NCBI GenBank assembly: GCA_009786735.1
Contig: WQRM01000015.1
Coordinates: 1-14,022, forward strand
Length of the DNA: 14,022 nucleotides
From: Oscillospiraceae bacterium
Lineage (GTDB): Bacteria; Bacillota; Clostridia; Oscillospirales; Acutalibacteraceae
Direction of reading: 5' to 3'
In this document: positions 13,375 through 14,022 of the stretch, piece by piece
Numbering within the stretch: position 1 is the first letter of the stretch
Layout: each line of letters starts with the position of its first letter
The notes under the pieces: generated by a model
Databases searched by the model: none
The model's input: only the letters and a program-made list of their open reading frames with translations
What the model was told of the DNA's origin: nothing
Program-made: the position numbers and the translations under genes

Positions 13375-13843
13375 ACCTTAGGTTCGCGGCTTGCAGGTGC
13401 TCGGGCGCGCGCGTGAGCGCGTGGCTAAGACCATCTACCATGGGATAAAGCTGATTGAACAGCGGGTTAATGCCCGGATGCCAGCCCCAACCACGTAGCG
13501 TATTGTGCAGATGAAGCTGGTACACACCTGACTCGGACAGGGTTTCTTGCGCCACGATGCCGGTCACACGCGCCAAACGGCAGGCGTGTATCACTAGGTC
13601 AAGGTTGCCGTAAGCATCTTCAACGAGTTCAATCATGCTGAGACCGCAAGTGGAAAGCGCGGGGTCGCCAAGGTCTTCCCATTGCTGGTCGTTCATTCGT
13701 TGTATTTGGCTTTCCAGCGCTGCAATTTGTTCTTGCAGCGCGGCGTTTTCGTCTTGCAATTGCAGCGTTTGCGCAGCAGAGCAGCCCGCGACGAAAATCA
13801 CGACAAACACACACGCCAACACGCTGGCGAGCAGCTTTTTCAC
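13328..13843 (-). CDS. Coiled-coil lipoprotein, apparently frameshifted near its end
   Basis: As written, the gene encodes 171 residues starting with GTG (13843-13841); GGAGG (13856-13852) is 8 bases upstream. The signal ends in lipobox VAGC with Cys at 21. A Leu/Gln-rich heptad stretch (about residues 25-53) predicts a coiled coil. A compact domain of unknown family follows. The last 12 or so residues (basic, IFVYRHVF) look unlike the rest. In the next frame, reading resumes as a sensible protein tail that ends just before the acetyltransferase's ribosome binding site. The switch must fall between the TAA of the second frame (13378-13380) and about 13362. The AGAGAGA tract at 13368-13374 is the natural slip point. 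It heads the leftward four-gene operon. I do not recognise a family. Confidence 0.72.
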   Translation of the reverse strand: MKKLLASVLACVFVVIFVAGCSAAQTLQLQDENAALQEQIAALESQIQRMNDQQWEDLGDPALSTCGLSMIELVEDAYGNLDLVIHACRLARVTGIVAQETLSESGVYQLHLHNTLRGWGWHPGINPLFNQLYPMVDGLSHALTRAPEHLQAANLRFSLARSRIFVYRHVF

Positions 13844-13882
13844 AGCGATTTCCTCCTATAGCACGTGTTCTTTTGGTATGCA

Positions 13883-13931
13883 CACCCCCTGCACGCTCAC
13901 GCGTGCTTTCCCCCTCTAAAGAGGGGGACTG
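13883..13931. repeat. Composite C-rich palindromic repeat, copy 2
   Basis: CACCCCCTG (13883-13891), a hairpin GCACGC-TCAC-GCGTGC (13891-13906), then CCCCCTCT-AA-AGAGGGGG (13910-13927) and ACTG. Both arms match copy 1 at 804-847 in the same orientation. The middle hairpin shares little sequence with copy 1 but is again self-complementary. It lies about 40 bases upstream of the lipoprotein start at 13843. Confidence 0.8.
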
Positions 13932-13996
13932 TCGACCGTCTACGCGGCGTTGAGTTGGTCGATTACGAAAGTTAGTATAGCGCAGGCGGTTGGATG

Positions 13997-14016
13997 CCCC
14001 CCTCTTCAGAGGGGGG
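13997..14016. repeat. C-rich palindrome, variant copy 3
   Basis: CCCCCCTCT-TC-AGAGGGGGG is a perfect 9-bp stem with a 2-base loop. The G-rich right flank (AGGGCG) runs to the window end, which suggests a copy in the opposite orientation to the one at 13883-13931, continuing outside the window. Confidence 0.7.
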
Positions 14017-14022
14017 AGGGCG

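Noticed and set aside
13974..13979. TATACT on the minus strand as a -10 for the envelope operon
   Set aside because: No acceptable -35 lies 16-18 bases upstream, where the C-rich palindrome sits, so the operon promoter remains unidentified.

Overview
The window looks like chromosomal DNA of a fairly GC-rich anaerobic member of the Bacillota, most likely class Clostridia and perhaps Oscillospirales-like. The support is an IreB-family protein, a HemZ-type radical SAM protein, a rubredoxin-first ('reverse') rubrerythrin paired with a PerR-like regulator, strong GGAGG ribosome binding sites, a tRNA with encoded CCA, and several lipoproteins with Thr- or Pro-rich linkers. The lineage is inferred; no 16S rRNA or other marker fixes it.

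Left part, 1-4014 (+ strand): the last codons of an RmlD-like sugar-nucleotide reductase, a small lipoprotein gene overlapping its end, an intergenic stretch packed with hairpin repeats, the RNA-binding factor tex, and a secreted DUF4474-like protein 15 bases behind tex. A hairpin terminator closes this part. It probably also ends the leftward operon that follows.

Middle, 4015-9289: a leftward pair (ireB plus a conserved 104-residue protein of unknown function) diverges from hemZ through back-to-back promoters. hemZ appears to be read from a leaderless message. Next comes an oxidative-stress and iron unit: a consensus promoter, a near-perfect Fur-type 7-1-7 operator, reverse rubrerythrin and a PerR-like repressor. 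A strong hairpin terminator whose end runs into the next promoter precedes a U32-family protein (RlhA/UbiU type).

Right part, 9392-14022 (all - strand): rpsT followed by tRNA-Thr(CGU), then a low-GC lipoprotein gene. Upstream of these lies a compact four-gene envelope operon, read from 13843 down to 11024: a coiled-coil lipoprotein that carries an apparent frameshift, a LacA/Maa-type O-acetyltransferase, a Cys-rich lipoprotein, and a membrane-anchored alkaline-phosphatase-superfamily enzyme. C-rich palindromic repeats lie upstream of it and recur after the first lipoprotein gene.

I see no CRISPR array, transposase, phage gene or obvious defence system. The most interesting items are the frameshifted lipoprotein with an intact out-of-frame tail, the composite palindromic repeats whose middle hairpin differs in sequence but keeps its pairing, the iron/peroxide operator, and the uncharacterised envelope operon. 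No gene-free stretch exceeds 300 bases.
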